A stretch of 64,000 nt of DNA from Rhodocyclaceae bacterium (GTDB taxonomy: Bacteria > Pseudomonadota > Gammaproteobacteria > Burkholderiales > Rhodocyclaceae): NCBI GenBank assembly GCA_016704145.1, contig JADJAS010000007.1, forward strand, positions 1,426,001 through 1,490,000. The letters run 5' to 3'. The translations under genes and the position numbers were made by a program. Below the pieces are notes generated by a model, which worked only from the letters and a program-made list of their open reading frames with translations, made no database searches and had not been told where the DNA came from. Shown here piece after piece: positions 55,850 through 63,986 of this stretch; positions within the stretch are counted from its first letter, which is position 1, and every line of letters begins with the position of its first letter.

Positions 55850-57163
55850 ATGAACATCGTCATACTCGCCGCCGGTCAGGGCAAGCGGATGCATTCGGAC
55901 CACCCCAAAGTGCTGCATCCGCTTGCCGGCAAGCCCCTGCTCGGCCATGTCCTCGACACCGCGCGCAAGCTGGCCGCCGGCCGCATCTGCGTCGTTTACG
56001 GCCATGGTGGCGAGCAGGTTCGCGAGACACTGGCCGCCGCCGATCTGGCCTGGGCCCGGCAGGCGCCGCAACTGGGCACCGGCCACGCCGTCATGCAGGC
56101 GCTGCCGCATCTGGACCCATCCGCGCCGACGCTGGTGCTTTACGGCGATGTGCCGCTGATCAGGGCGGAAACCCTTGATCGGCTGATGAAAGTCAGTGAT
56201 GGCGGCACGCTGGCGCTGCTCACCGTTCAGTTTGCCAATCCGCGCGGTTACGGCCGCATCGTCCGTGCCGACGGCCAGGTGGTTCGCATTGTCGAGGAAA
56301 AGGATGCCGACGACGCCGAGCGCGCGATCGACGAGGTCAACACCGGCATTCTCGTCGCGCCGACCAGCGCCTTGGCGCGCTGGCTGCCTGGACTGGGCAA
56401 CCGCAACGCCCAAGGCGAGTACTACCTGACCGACATCGTCGCGCTCGCCGTCGCTGAAGGCATGGTGGTCGAGGCGGTCCAGCCCGCGCATGCCTGGGAA
56501 GTCGAGGGCGTGAATAGCAAGGCGCAGCTTGCCGCGCTCGAACGCATCCACCAGCGCAATATCGCCGAGGCGCTAATGGAGCAAGGCGTCGGCCTCGCCG
56601 ATCCGGCACGCATCGACGTCCGTGGCGAACTGGTCTGCGGCCGCGATGTCTTCATCGATGTCAATTGCGTGTTCGAGGGTCGCGTCGAACTCGGCGACGG
56701 CACCACCATTGGCCCGAACTGCGTGATCCAGGGAGCCGCCGTCGGGCCTCGCTGCATCATCGGCCCCTTCGCCCGTCTGCGGCCCGGCACGGTGCTCGGC
56801 CAAGACGTGCATATCGGCAATTTCGTCGAAGTAAAGAACAGCACGATCGCCGATCATTCCAAGGCCAACCATCTTGCCTACATCGGCGACGCCACCATCG
56901 GCAGCCGCGTGAACGTCGGCGCCGGCACCATCACCTGCAATTACGATGGCGCCAACAAGTTCCGCACCATCATCGAGGACGACGTCTTCATCGGCTCCGA
57001 CACGCAGCTGGTGGCGCCGGTGACCGTCGGCCGTGGCGCGACCCTGGGCGCCGGCACGACGCTGACGCGCGATGCCCCGTCCGAGCAGCTGACCATCTCG
57101 CGGACCCGGCAAACCACCGTGCCGGGCTGGACGCGCCCGACCAAGCAACCGAGGAAGGATTGA
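55850..57163 (+). CDS. glmU: Bifunctional UDP-GlcNAc pyrophosphorylase / GlcN-1-P acetyltransferase
   Basis: A 437-residue enzyme making UDP-GlcNAc for peptidoglycan and lipopolysaccharide. The uridylyltransferase half has MNIVILAAGQGKRMHSDHPKVLHPLAGKPLLGHV, LGTGHAVMQ and LYGDVPLI. The acetyltransferase half is a left-handed beta helix (VEVKNSTIADHSKANHLAYIGDATIGSRVNVGAGTITCNYDGANK). It is slightly shorter than the 450-460 usual. ATG 55850 has AAGG 6 nt upstream; an upstream in-frame ATG lies in the gltD terminator. A repeat copy encodes KVSDGGTL. The gene lies 4 nt before glmS. Confidence 0.95.
   Translation: MNIVILAAGQGKRMHSDHPKVLHPLAGKPLLGHVLDTARKLAAGRICVVYGHGGEQVRETLAAADLAWARQAPQLGTGHAVMQALPHLDPSAPTLVLYGDVPLIRAETLDRLMKVSDGGTLALLTVQFANPRGYGRIVRADGQVVRIVEEKDADDAERAIDEVNTGILVAPTSALARWLPGLGNRNAQGEYYLTDIVALAVAEGMVVEAVQPAHAWEVEGVNSKAQLAALERIHQRNIAEALMEQGVGLADPARIDVRGELVCGRDVFIDVNCVFEGRVELGDGTTIGPNCVIQGAAVGPRCIIGPFARLRPGTVLGQDVHIGNFVEVKNSTIADHSKANHLAYIGDATIGSRVNVGAGTITCNYDGANKFRTIIEDDVFIGSDTQLVAPVTVGRGATLGAGTTLTRDAPSEQLTISRTRQTTVPGWTRPTKQPRKD
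56189..56212 (+). repeat. Dispersed 24-bp repeat, copy 14 (in glmU)
   Basis: Three mismatches. Sense orientation, encoding KVSDGGTL in the uridylyltransferase domain before the strand LALLTV, a position that is variable in the family. Confidence 0.75.
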
Positions 57164-57167
57164 TTCC

Positions 57168-58985
57168 ATGTGCGGCATCGTCGCGGCCATCGCCGGCAAC
57201 AATATCGTTCCCGTCCTCATCGAAGGACTGATGCGGCTCGAATACCGCGGCTACGATTCCGCGGGCCTTGCTGTGCTCGAGCCGGCGCTGGCGCGTCTGC
57301 GCAGCGTGGGCCGGGTCGCCGAGTTGGCCAAGGCCGCCGATGGTCGCGCGGCAAACTGTGGCATCGCCCATACGCGCTGGGCGACGCACGGCGTGCCGAG
57401 CGAACGCAACGCGCATCCGCATGTATCCAGCGGCCTGGCCGTGGTGCATAACGGCATCATCGAGAACTTTGCCGAGATCAAGCAGGAACTCACGACCAAG
57501 GGCTACCTGTTCACCTCCGACACCGATACCGAAGTGGTCGCCCACCTGATCCAGGAAACCCTCAAGTCGACGCCCGACCTGTTCGATGCCGTGCGCCTGG
57601 CCAGCATCCGGCTGGCGGGTGCCTATGCCATCGCCGTGCTTCACGAAGGTGAGCAACGCATCGTCGTCGCCCGCAACGGTGCGCCATTGCTGCTCGGCCT
57701 CGGCGAGCAGGGCAACTACGCCGCTTCGGACGCCGCCGCGCTGCTCCAGGTGACGCGCACCATGATTTATCTCGAGGATGGCGACGTCGCCGAGCTCCGC
57801 CGCGATGGCGTCCGCATCGTCCGCCCGGACGGCAGTGTCGCGCAGCGGCCGAGTTTCGAGTCGAGCCTGTCGGCCGACGCCGTCGAACTCGGCCAGTACC
57901 GCCACTACATGCAGAAGGAAATCTTCGAGCAGCCGCAGGCGCTGGCCAACACGCTGGAGATGATCACCGGCGGCGCCGGTCTTTCGCCCAACCTGTTCGG
58001 CACCGCCGCGCCGGACATCATGCGCGATACGCGCGGCGTGCTCATCGTCGCCTGCGGCACCAGTTACCACGCCGGATTGGTCGCGCGTTACTGGATCGAG
58101 CAGTTGGCGGGGCTGCCCTGCCAGGTCGAAATCGCCAGCGAGTACCGGTATCGCGACTCCGTGGCCGATCCGGGCACGCTGGTCGTCGCGATTTCGCAGT
58201 CGGGCGAGACCGCCGACACGCTGGCCGCCGTCAAGCACGCCAAGGCGCTGGGCATGACCAAGACGCTGACGATTTGCAACGTGCCCGAGTCGGCGCTGAT
58301 CCGCGAGGCCGCGCTCAAGTTCCTGACCCGCGCCGGCCCCGAGATCGGCGTGGCTTCGACCAAGGCCTTCACCACGCAGCTCGCCGCCCTGGCGCTGCTG
58401 GCGCTGGTGCTGGCCAAGCAGCGTGGCCGTCTCGATGCGGGACAGGAGGCAAAGCATCTGGCCGCGCTGCGCCACCTGCCGGTCGCCGTGTCACGAACGC
58501 TGACTTTGGAGCCCGAGATCGAGCGCTGGGCCGGCCGCTTCGCCGGCAAGCACCATGCCCTTTTTCTCGGCCGCGGCCACCACTATCCCATCGCTCTCGA
58601 AGGCGCGCTCAAGCTCAAGGAAATCTCCTACATCCACGCCGAGGCCTATCCGGCCGGCGAACTCAAGCACGGTCCGCTGGCGCTGGTCGACGGCGAGATG
58701 CCGGTGATCTCCGTGGCGCCCAATGACCCGCTGTTGGAGAAGCTCAAGTCCAATCTGCAGGAAGTCCGCGCCCGCGGCGGCGAACTTTACGTTTTTGCCG
58801 ACGCCGACTCTGAAGTGCCGGAGACCGAAGGTGTGCACATCCTGCGTCTGCCCGAGCACTACGGCTTGCTGTCGCCGGTGCTGCATGTCGTACCGCTGCA
58901 ACTGCTGGCCTATCATGCCGCGCTGGTCAAGGGCACGGATGTCGACAAGCCCCGTAATCTCGCCAAGTCCGTGACCGTCGAATAG
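57168..58985 (+). CDS. glmS: Glucosamine-6-phosphate synthase (isomerizing)
   Basis: A 605-residue amidotransferase making GlcN-6-P from fructose-6-P and glutamine. The N-terminal nucleophile Cys2 is in MCGIVAAIAG, followed by GYDSAGLAV and HTRWATHG. Two SIS domains follow (CGTSYHAGLVARYWIEQLAGLPCQVE, SQSGETADTLAAVKHAK, STKAFTTQLAALALL), and the C-terminus is DKPRNLAKSVTVE, where the attTn7 recognition sequence usually lies. A degenerate antisense repeat copy gives VSRTLTLE between the two SIS domains. Confidence 0.97.
   Translation: MCGIVAAIAGNNIVPVLIEGLMRLEYRGYDSAGLAVLEPALARLRSVGRVAELAKAADGRAANCGIAHTRWATHGVPSERNAHPHVSSGLAVVHNGIIENFAEIKQELTTKGYLFTSDTDTEVVAHLIQETLKSTPDLFDAVRLASIRLAGAYAIAVLHEGEQRIVVARNGAPLLLGLGEQGNYAASDAAALLQVTRTMIYLEDGDVAELRRDGVRIVRPDGSVAQRPSFESSLSADAVELGQYRHYMQKEIFEQPQALANTLEMITGGAGLSPNLFGTAAPDIMRDTRGVLIVACGTSYHAGLVARYWIEQLAGLPCQVEIASEYRYRDSVADPGTLVVAISQSGETADTLAAVKHAKALGMTKTLTICNVPESALIREAALKFLTRAGPEIGVASTKAFTTQLAALALLALVLAKQRGRLDAGQEAKHLAALRHLPVAVSRTLTLEPEIERWAGRFAGKHHALFLGRGHHYPIALEGALKLKEISYIHAEAYPAGELKHGPLALVDGEMPVISVAPNDPLLEKLKSNLQEVRARGGELYVFADADSEVPETEGVHILRLPEHYGLLSPVLHVVPLQLLAYHAALVKGTDVDKPRNLAKSVTVE
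58484..58507 (-). repeat. Dispersed 24-bp repeat, copy 15 (antisense in glmS, degenerate)
   Basis: About 5 mismatches, but AAAGTCAG and GACACG are kept. Antisense to the host gene, read as VSRTLTL in the inter-SIS linker, the same antisense frame as copies 3, 5 and 6. Confidence 0.55.
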
Positions 58986-58993
58986 GCCAAAAG

Positions 58994-59012
58994 CGCTCCG
59001 GTGACTGGAGCG
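58994..59012. terminator. Small hairpin after glmS
   Basis: CGCTCC and GGAGCG form a 6-bp stem with a 7-nt loop, 9 nt after the glmS stop. No T-run follows, so termination is uncertain. Confidence 0.35.
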
Positions 59013-59047
59013 AATAAAGTCGGTCGGAGCTGAATAAAGTCGGTCGG
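59012..59047 (+). repeat. Two tandem copies of a 16-bp repeat downstream of glmS
   Basis: GAATAAAGTCGGTCGG occurs at 59012-59027 and again, identical, at 59032-59047, a 20-bp period. It begins 27 bp after the glmS stop, where Tn7-like elements insert, and ends 70 bp before the antitoxin gene. Confidence 0.75.
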
Positions 59048-59058
59048 GCTGGAAGTGC

Positions 59059-59099
59059 TTGCAGCGCTGAATGCATAAAGTTATACTAAAATATAACTT
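59059..59099 (+). promoter_or_regulatory. Promoter with overlapping palindrome for the toxin-antitoxin operon
   Basis: TTGCAG (59059-59064), 17-nt spacer, TATACT (59082-59087). The perfect palindrome AAGTTATA (59078-59085) / TATAACTT (59092-59099) covers the -10 and the start, as expected for an antitoxin autoregulatory operator. Confidence 0.65.
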
Positions 59100-59116
59100 G
59101 ATTCTTTGAGGGCATC

Positions 59117-59374
59117 ATGCACACCACCAACTTGCGCAAGGTCGGCGGCTCGGTCATGCTAGCTGTACCTCCCGCGTTCCTTGACCAACTGCACCTGCAA
59201 GCTGGCGCGACTGTCGGCTTGGCCGTGGATCGCGGCCGCTTGGTTGTCGAGCCCAAACCCAGGCCCCGTTACACGCTTGCGGAACTGCTGGCCATGTCCG
59301 ACTACACTCAGCCGCAGCCAGCCGGCGAACGGGAATGGATCGATGCACCAGCCGTGGGTGGCGAGTTGGTATGA
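59117..59374 (+). CDS. AbrB/MazE-like antitoxin
   Basis: An 85-residue protein. The N-terminal swapped-hairpin DNA-binding domain reads NLRKVGGSVMLAVPPAFLDQLHLQAGATVGLAVDRGRLVVEP, typical of MazE/ChpS. The acidic, proline-rich C-terminal tail (RYTLAELLAMSDYTQPQPAGEREWIDAPAVGGELV) should neutralise the toxin. It overlaps the toxin gene by 4 nt. A palindrome over its promoter suggests autoregulation. Confidence 0.88.
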   Translation: MHTTNLRKVGGSVMLAVPPAFLDQLHLQAGATVGLAVDRGRLVVEPKPRPRYTLAELLAMSDYTQPQPAGEREWIDAPAVGGELV

Positions 59375-59697
59375 AGCGCGGGGATATCTACCTCGTTTCG
59401 CTAGACCCAACGGCAGGACACGAGCAAAGCGGGAGCCGGCCGGTGCTGGTGGTATCGCCTACCGAATTCAACGAAGCCACGAAGCTGCCGGTAATTCTGC
59501 CCATCACAAGCGGAGGCGACTTCGCGCGGCGGCTTGGTTTTGCCGTGCCGATCGCCGGCATCAAGACAACCGGCATCGTGCGGTGCGATCAACCGCGCGT
59601 CATCGACTTGGCCGCGCGCAATGCCCGCAAGGTGGATGCGCTCCCGCAAGACATCATGGATGAAGTGGTGGCCAGGGTGGCCACGCTGTTCGAGTGA
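59371..59697 (+). CDS. MazF/PemK-family endoribonuclease toxin
   Basis: A 108-residue toxin beginning MKRGDIYLVSLDPTAGHEQSGSRPVLVVSPTEFN, the MazF signature with the Arg/Ser/Thr cleft (GSRPVLVVSP). The second motif is PVILPITSG with GIVRCDQPRVIDLAAR. MazF toxins cut mRNA at short motifs; the target site cannot be read here. ATG 59371 lies within the antitoxin stop. The pair sits alone between glmS and the thioesterase, so it looks like an acquired cassette. Confidence 0.9.
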   Translation: MKRGDIYLVSLDPTAGHEQSGSRPVLVVSPTEFNEATKLPVILPITSGGDFARRLGFAVPIAGIKTTGIVRCDQPRVIDLAARNARKVDALPQDIMDEVVARVATLFE

Positions 59698-59792
59698 ACT
59701 TGGAACAGAGGAGTTATCGCCGTCAGGCGGATCGGCCGATCACCCGATCATCGCCAGTTTCCGTGCGGTCGTTGCTCTGCCGACCGATAGTC

Positions 59793-59809
59793 GCTCCCTG
59801 ACCGGGAGC
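59793..59809. terminator. Small hairpin between toxin and thioesterase genes
   Basis: GCTCCC and GGGAGC form a perfect 6-bp stem with a 5-nt loop between the two convergent genes. There is no T-run on either strand. Confidence 0.3.
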
Positions 59810-59826
59810 CAAGCCCTCGTCGTGGA

Positions 59827-60231
59827 TCAGCCGCCGATTTTCGCCGCCTTGGCGGCAACCTTGGCGCGCAGCTTCTCCACTTCGACGACGAAACGGGAGT
59901 GAGTGCCCCGACTGATCTCTTCGAGATCATCGCGGGCCAGCAAATCGAAGGTCACCGACCGACCCTCGATCTTCGCCACCGTGACCGTGATGGTCACGGT
60001 CATGCCGCGCAGCGTTGCCCCGCCGTGGGAAATGCTGATGCCGGTACCGACCGAATCCTCGCCTGAATCGGTGTAACCGAGCAGGAACTCCCGGCAGCTA
60101 ATCTCGAAATCGCGCACCAATTCCGGCGTTGCATACACGCGCAGATTTTCGCCAAGGAAATCGATGGTCCTCGGGGTATCAATGGTGATCTGGCGAGTGG
60201 CCGACGCGCCCGCGGTCAAAGTGCTTTTCAT
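59827..60231 (-). CDS. Hotdog-fold thioesterase (FlK-like)
   Basis: A 134-residue single hotdog-domain protein resembling fluoroacetyl-CoA thioesterase and related acyl-CoA thioesterases. Visible are the strand RVYATPELVRDFEISCREFLLGYTDSGEDSVGTGISISHGGATLRGMTVTI with the family's SVGT and THxAAT-like SHGGAT segments, then FDLLARDDLEEISRGTHSRFVV. It starts at ATG 60231 (GGGAG 6 nt upstream; ATG 60237 has no spacing). It is divergent from padB across a shared regulatory region, so it probably hydrolyses a CoA thioester of the same aromatic pathway. That link is inference. Confidence 0.75.
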   Translation of the reverse strand: MKSTLTAGASATRQITIDTPRTIDFLGENLRVYATPELVRDFEISCREFLLGYTDSGEDSVGTGISISHGGATLRGMTVTITVTVAKIEGRSVTFDLLARDDLEEISRGTHSRFVVEVEKLRAKVAAKAAKIGG

Positions 60232-60600
60232 GGACATCTCCCTAGCCGTAAGGCCGTCATTATTGGATTACAAAGATACGATGTGATTAACTAAAACTCT
60301 AACTGATGTATCGCATGTATCTGCCTTAATGCCACAGTAACATATTAATTATAAGCATATAACGTTTTTGGTAGCCAAGAAATACATCTATTATTGATTT
60401 CTGTTTTGTGAGATGATACAAAATAGTTGTTGCAACTTTAAATATTCTGTATCATGTATCGACAAATGGAAAAATGCGGCGACAACGCAGGCGATAATCG
60501 AGGAGACATCAGTTGGACAGTCGGTGTCGGCAGGTAAGGCGAGTGCTTCCCAGTCCGCAAGGCGTTTGTCTTGATCCGGTGGTTATGGTGGTGGTCGGGC
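60232..60600. promoter_or_regulatory. AT-rich regulatory region between thioesterase and padB, with repeated TGTATC
   Basis: The only gene-free stretch over 300 bp. Between about 60260 and 60470 it is strikingly AT-rich against a GC-rich genome. TGTATC or its complement occurs at 60307-60312, 60316-60321, 60415-60420 (as GATACA), 60448-60453 and 60455-60460. TGATACA (60414-60420) and TGTATCA (60448-60454) form an inverted pair 27 bp apart around GTTGTTGCAAC. A weak promoter TTGTTG-17-TATCAT (60427-60455) points to padB. The last 130 bp show nothing else I recognise. Confidence 0.55.
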
Positions 60601-63342
60601 ATGGCTGACAACGCCGGCACCAAGCGCGTTCCGAGCTACTGCTACAACTGCGTGGCGGGTCCCGACTTCATGAAGGTGAAGGTCGAAAACGGCGTCGCCA
60701 CGGAAATCGAACCCAACTTCGACGCGGAGCAAGTGCATCCGGCGCGAGGCCGGGTATGCGTCAAGGCCTACGGCCTGGTGCAGAAGACCTATAACCCGAA
60801 TCGCGTGCGCACGCCAATGAAGCGCACCAACCCGAAGAAAGGACGTCACGAGGATCCGGGCTTCGTGCCGATTTCCTGGGACGAGGCGCTCGACCTGGTC
60901 GCGGACAAGCTCGCGGCGGCGCGGGCCAAGGGCCTGATCGACGAGTCCGGGCTGCCTCGCCTGGCGGTTAGTCTTGGTCACGGTGGCACGCCATCGAACT
61001 ACATGGGCACTTTCCCGGCCTTCCTGGCGGCCTGGGGGTCGGTCGATTACAGCTTCGGTTCCGGGCAAGGCGTCAAGTGCGTGCATTCGGAGCACCTGTA
61101 CGGTGAGTTCTGGCATCGCGCCTTCACGGTTGCCGCCGATACTCCGCATTGCCGCTACAACATCGCGGTTGGCGCCAATGTCGACGTCACCGGCGGTCCG
61201 TGTGCCGTGATCCGCCATGCCGATGCGCGCGTGCGCGGCTACAAGCGGGTGCAGGTGGAGCCGCATCTGTCGACCACGGGGGCTTGTTCGGCGGAATGGG
61301 TGCCGATTCGGCCCAAAACCGACCCGGCCTTCCTGTTTGCCTTGATCCACGTGCTGATCAGGGAGCATGGCCTGACGAAACTCGATGTGCCCTTCCTGCG
61401 CGATCGCACGGCTTCCCCCTATCTGGTCGGCCCCGATGGCCTTTACCTGCGTGATCCGGTCAGCGGCAAGCCGCTCGTCTGGGACGAGGCCACCGCGCAC
61501 GCCGTTCCGCACGACACGCCGGGCGCGGTGCCGGCGGTCGCCGGCAGTTTCCGCGTGACCGAGGCCGTCGCCGTCGATGCTGACAAGGAGCGTCGCGTAT
61601 ATCGCGACGTGGCGGGTGCGACCGCTTACGAGATGCTGGCGCGCCATATCGAAAAATACACGCCGGAATGGGCCGAAGGCGTCTGCGACGTCAAGGCTTC
61701 GACCATCCGTCGCATCGCCAACGAGTATCTAGAAGCGGCGAGCATCGGCGCGACGATCACTATCGACGGCCAAGTGCTGCCGCTGCGTCCTGTGGCCGTG
61801 ACGTTGGGCAAGTCGGTGAACAACGGCTGGGGAGCCTACGAATGCTGTTGGGCGCGCACGGTGCTGGCGGCCCTGGTCGGCGCGCTGGAGAATCCCGGCG
61901 GCCTGCTCGGTACCACGGTGCGTCTCAACAAGACGCGCGACAACCGGCATCTCTCGGTGGCGCCGGGCGAGGATGGTTTCATGGTCCAGTACTTCAATCC
62001 GACCAGCAAGGAGGAATGGCAGACCACGCCGGCGACGCGCAACCTGCACCAGACCCTGGTGCCTATCGTCGGCAACAACGGCGCCTGGAGTCAGGCCTTG
62101 GGACCGACACAACTGGCGTGGATGTTCCAGGGCGAGCGGCCGGATGACTGGAGCCTGCCGATGCCGACCTTGCCCGATGTCTGGCTGGTCTATCGCTCCA
62201 ACCCGTCGATTTCCTTCTGGGATACCCGCCACCTCGCCGACATCGCGGCGAAGTTTCCCTTCATGGCCTGCTTTGCCTACACCATCGACGAGACCAACTA
62301 CATGGCCGACGTGCTGCTGCCGGAGGCCACTGATCTCGAGTCGGAGCAGATGATTCGTGTCGGCGGCACCAAGTACATGGAGCAGTTCTGGGATTACAAG
62401 GGCGTGGCGTTGCGTCAGAAGGCGGTCGAACCGCAGGGCGAGGCGCGCGACTTCACCTGGATCGCCACCCAACTGGCCAAGCGCTGCGGCTTGCTCGACA
62501 AGTACGTGAGCGCGATCAACAAGGGCGTTGCCGGGGTTGCGCCGCTGAAGGGCGACGGCTACGACTTCAGCCTGGCCGGCGAGCCCAGTCCGGAACGCAT
62601 ATGGGACGCGGTTTGCCGTGTCGCCACCCTGACGCTCTCCGAAGGCCGCGAGGAACACGGCATCGACTGGTATCGCGAGCATGGTTTCTACACCGTGCCG
62701 ATATCCCGTCTCGAGTGGTATCTGACGCCAACCCTGGTGCGGCAGGGCCTGCGCTACGAGTTGCCTTACCAGGAGCGTTTGTTGCGGGCTGGCCGTGAGC
62801 TCGGTCGACGCATGCACGAGCGGAACATGAACTGGTGGGACAAGCAGCTTGCCGAATACCAGGCCCTGCCCGAGTGGCACGATGTCCCGGCGCGCTGGAT
62901 TCGCAACCTGGAGAAGTCTGGCGCCAAGGCCGCCGATTTCCCCTTCTGGCTGCTGACGACCAAAAGCATGCAGTACCACGCCGGCGGCAACGCGGCCATC
63001 GCCATGATGGGCGAGATTGCCCAGAATGTCCGCGGCCATACCGGTGTCATCATCAACGCCGAAACCGCGGCGAACCTGGGCATCGCCGATGGCGATCGCA
63101 TCGAAGTCCGGTCGCACATCGGCGCCACTTATGGCCGGGCGACGCTCGCGCAAGGAGTGCGTCCCGACACGCTGGTCATCATCGGACAGTTCGATCATTG
63201 GGCGACGCCCTACGCCAAGGATCTCGGCATGCCCAGCCTCAACACCATCGCGCCGATGTCGCTCGATCTCACCGATGCCACCGGCTCCGGGGCGGACATC
63301 GTCTGCGTCGCGGTGCGGCGTGTCGAGGCGGTGGCGGCATGA
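60601..63342 (+). CDS. padB: Molybdopterin oxidoreductase catalytic subunit, phenylacetyl-CoA:acceptor oxidoreductase-like (PadB)
   Basis: A 913-residue DMSO-reductase-family molybdoenzyme without a Tat signal, so cytosolic or facing the cytoplasm. N-terminal cluster motif CYNCVAGPDF and RGRVC, then WDEALDLVADKL, GHGGTPSNYMGTFPAFLAAWGS, GANVDVTGGPCAVIRHADARVRG and the molydopterin-binding PEATDLESEQMIRVGG. The C-terminal domain reads TGVIINAETAANLGIADGDRIEVRSHIG. Size (about 102 kDa), the following 24-kDa ferredoxin subunit and a third gene match PadBCD of Thauera/Aromatoleum, which oxidises phenylacetyl-CoA to phenylglyoxylate. ATG 60601 is preferred; TTG 60571 is possible. Other DMSO-reductase substrates cannot be excluded. 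Confidence 0.75.
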   Translation: MADNAGTKRVPSYCYNCVAGPDFMKVKVENGVATEIEPNFDAEQVHPARGRVCVKAYGLVQKTYNPNRVRTPMKRTNPKKGRHEDPGFVPISWDEALDLVADKLAAARAKGLIDESGLPRLAVSLGHGGTPSNYMGTFPAFLAAWGSVDYSFGSGQGVKCVHSEHLYGEFWHRAFTVAADTPHCRYNIAVGANVDVTGGPCAVIRHADARVRGYKRVQVEPHLSTTGACSAEWVPIRPKTDPAFLFALIHVLIREHGLTKLDVPFLRDRTASPYLVGPDGLYLRDPVSGKPLVWDEATAHAVPHDTPGAVPAVAGSFRVTEAVAVDADKERRVYRDVAGATAYEMLARHIEKYTPEWAEGVCDVKASTIRRIANEYLEAASIGATITIDGQVLPLRPVAVTLGKSVNNGWGAYECCWARTVLAALVGALENPGGLLGTTVRLNKTRDNRHLSVAPGEDGFMVQYFNPTSKEEWQTTPATRNLHQTLVPIVGNNGAWSQALGPTQLAWMFQGERPDDWSLPMPTLPDVWLVYRSNPSISFWDTRHLADIAAKFPFMACFAYTIDETNYMADVLLPEATDLESEQMIRVGGTKYMEQFWDYKGVALRQKAVEPQGEARDFTWIATQLAKRCGLLDKYVSAINKGVAGVAPLKGDGYDFSLAGEPSPERIWDAVCRVATLTLSEGREEHGIDWYREHGFYTVPISRLEWYLTPTLVRQGLRYELPYQERLLRAGRELGRRMHERNMNWWDKQLAEYQALPEWHDVPARWIRNLEKSGAKAADFPFWLLTTKSMQYHAGGNAAIAMMGEIAQNVRGHTGVIINAETAANLGIADGDRIEVRSHIGATYGRATLAQGVRPDTLVIIGQFDHWATPYAKDLGMPSLNTIAPMSLDLTDATGSGADIVCVAVRRVEAVAA

Positions 63343-63986
63343 AACGCTACGCCATGGTGATCGACCTGCGTCGCTGCGTCGGCTGCCAGACGTGCACCGC
63401 CGCCTGCAAGAGCGCCAATGCGACGCCACCCGGCGTCCAGTGGCGCCGTGTTCTCGACCTGGAAAGCGGCGAGTTTCCGGACGTGCGCAGGAGCTTCGTT
63501 CCCGTCGCCTGCATGCATTGCGCCAACCCGCCATGCGAAGAGGTCTGCCCGACGACGGCGACGAAAAAGCGGGCCGACGGCCTGGTGACCATCGACTACG
63601 ACATCTGCATCGGCTGTGCCAACTGCATCATGGCCTGCCCCTACGATGCACGCTCGATCGTGCATGAACCACGCTACGCCTACGGCTCGCAGCCGATCGC
63701 CTCGGAGGCGGCGCGGGCCGACGATCAGCGGATCGGCGTCGCCACCAAATGCACCTTTTGCAAGGATCGCATCGACCTGGCGGAACGTACCGGCCAGGTG
63801 CCGGGGCGCGATCACGAGGTCACGCCAGCCTGCGTCAACTCATGCATTTCCGGCGCCATGCACTTCGGCGACGTGCTCGACCCCGAAAGCAATGTTGCGC
63901 GCTTGCTGGCCGACAATGAGTCGTTCCGTATGCACGAGGAGTTGGGCACTGCGCCTTCGGTACATTACCTGCTGGATCAGCGATGA
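63339..63986 (+). CDS. padC: Four-cluster ferredoxin-type subunit (PadC-like)
   Basis: A 215-residue electron-transfer subunit (about 24 kDa) of a complex iron-sulfur molybdoenzyme. Cysteine groups for four [4Fe-4S] clusters are visible: CVGCQTCTAAC, CMHCANPPCEEVC, CIGCANCIMAC, and CTFC with the later CVNSC. There is no signal peptide, consistent with a cytosolic complex. ATG 63339 overlaps the padB stop, and its own stop overlaps the next gene. It passes electrons from the molybdenum subunit to a membrane partner. Confidence 0.82.
   Translation: MKRYAMVIDLRRCVGCQTCTAACKSANATPPGVQWRRVLDLESGEFPDVRRSFVPVACMHCANPPCEEVCPTTATKKRADGLVTIDYDICIGCANCIMACPYDARSIVHEPRYAYGSQPIASEAARADDQRIGVATKCTFCKDRIDLAERTGQVPGRDHEVTPACVNSCISGAMHFGDVLDPESNVARLLADNESFRMHEELGTAPSVHYLLDQR

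Noticed and set aside
60962..60997. A stretch in padB resembling the 24-bp repeat and encoding AVSLGHGGTPS.
   Set aside because: It has GTTAGTC in place of AAAGTCAG and extra bases in the middle. The residues GHGGTP fit a conserved part of the molybdoenzyme, so chance similarity is likelier.
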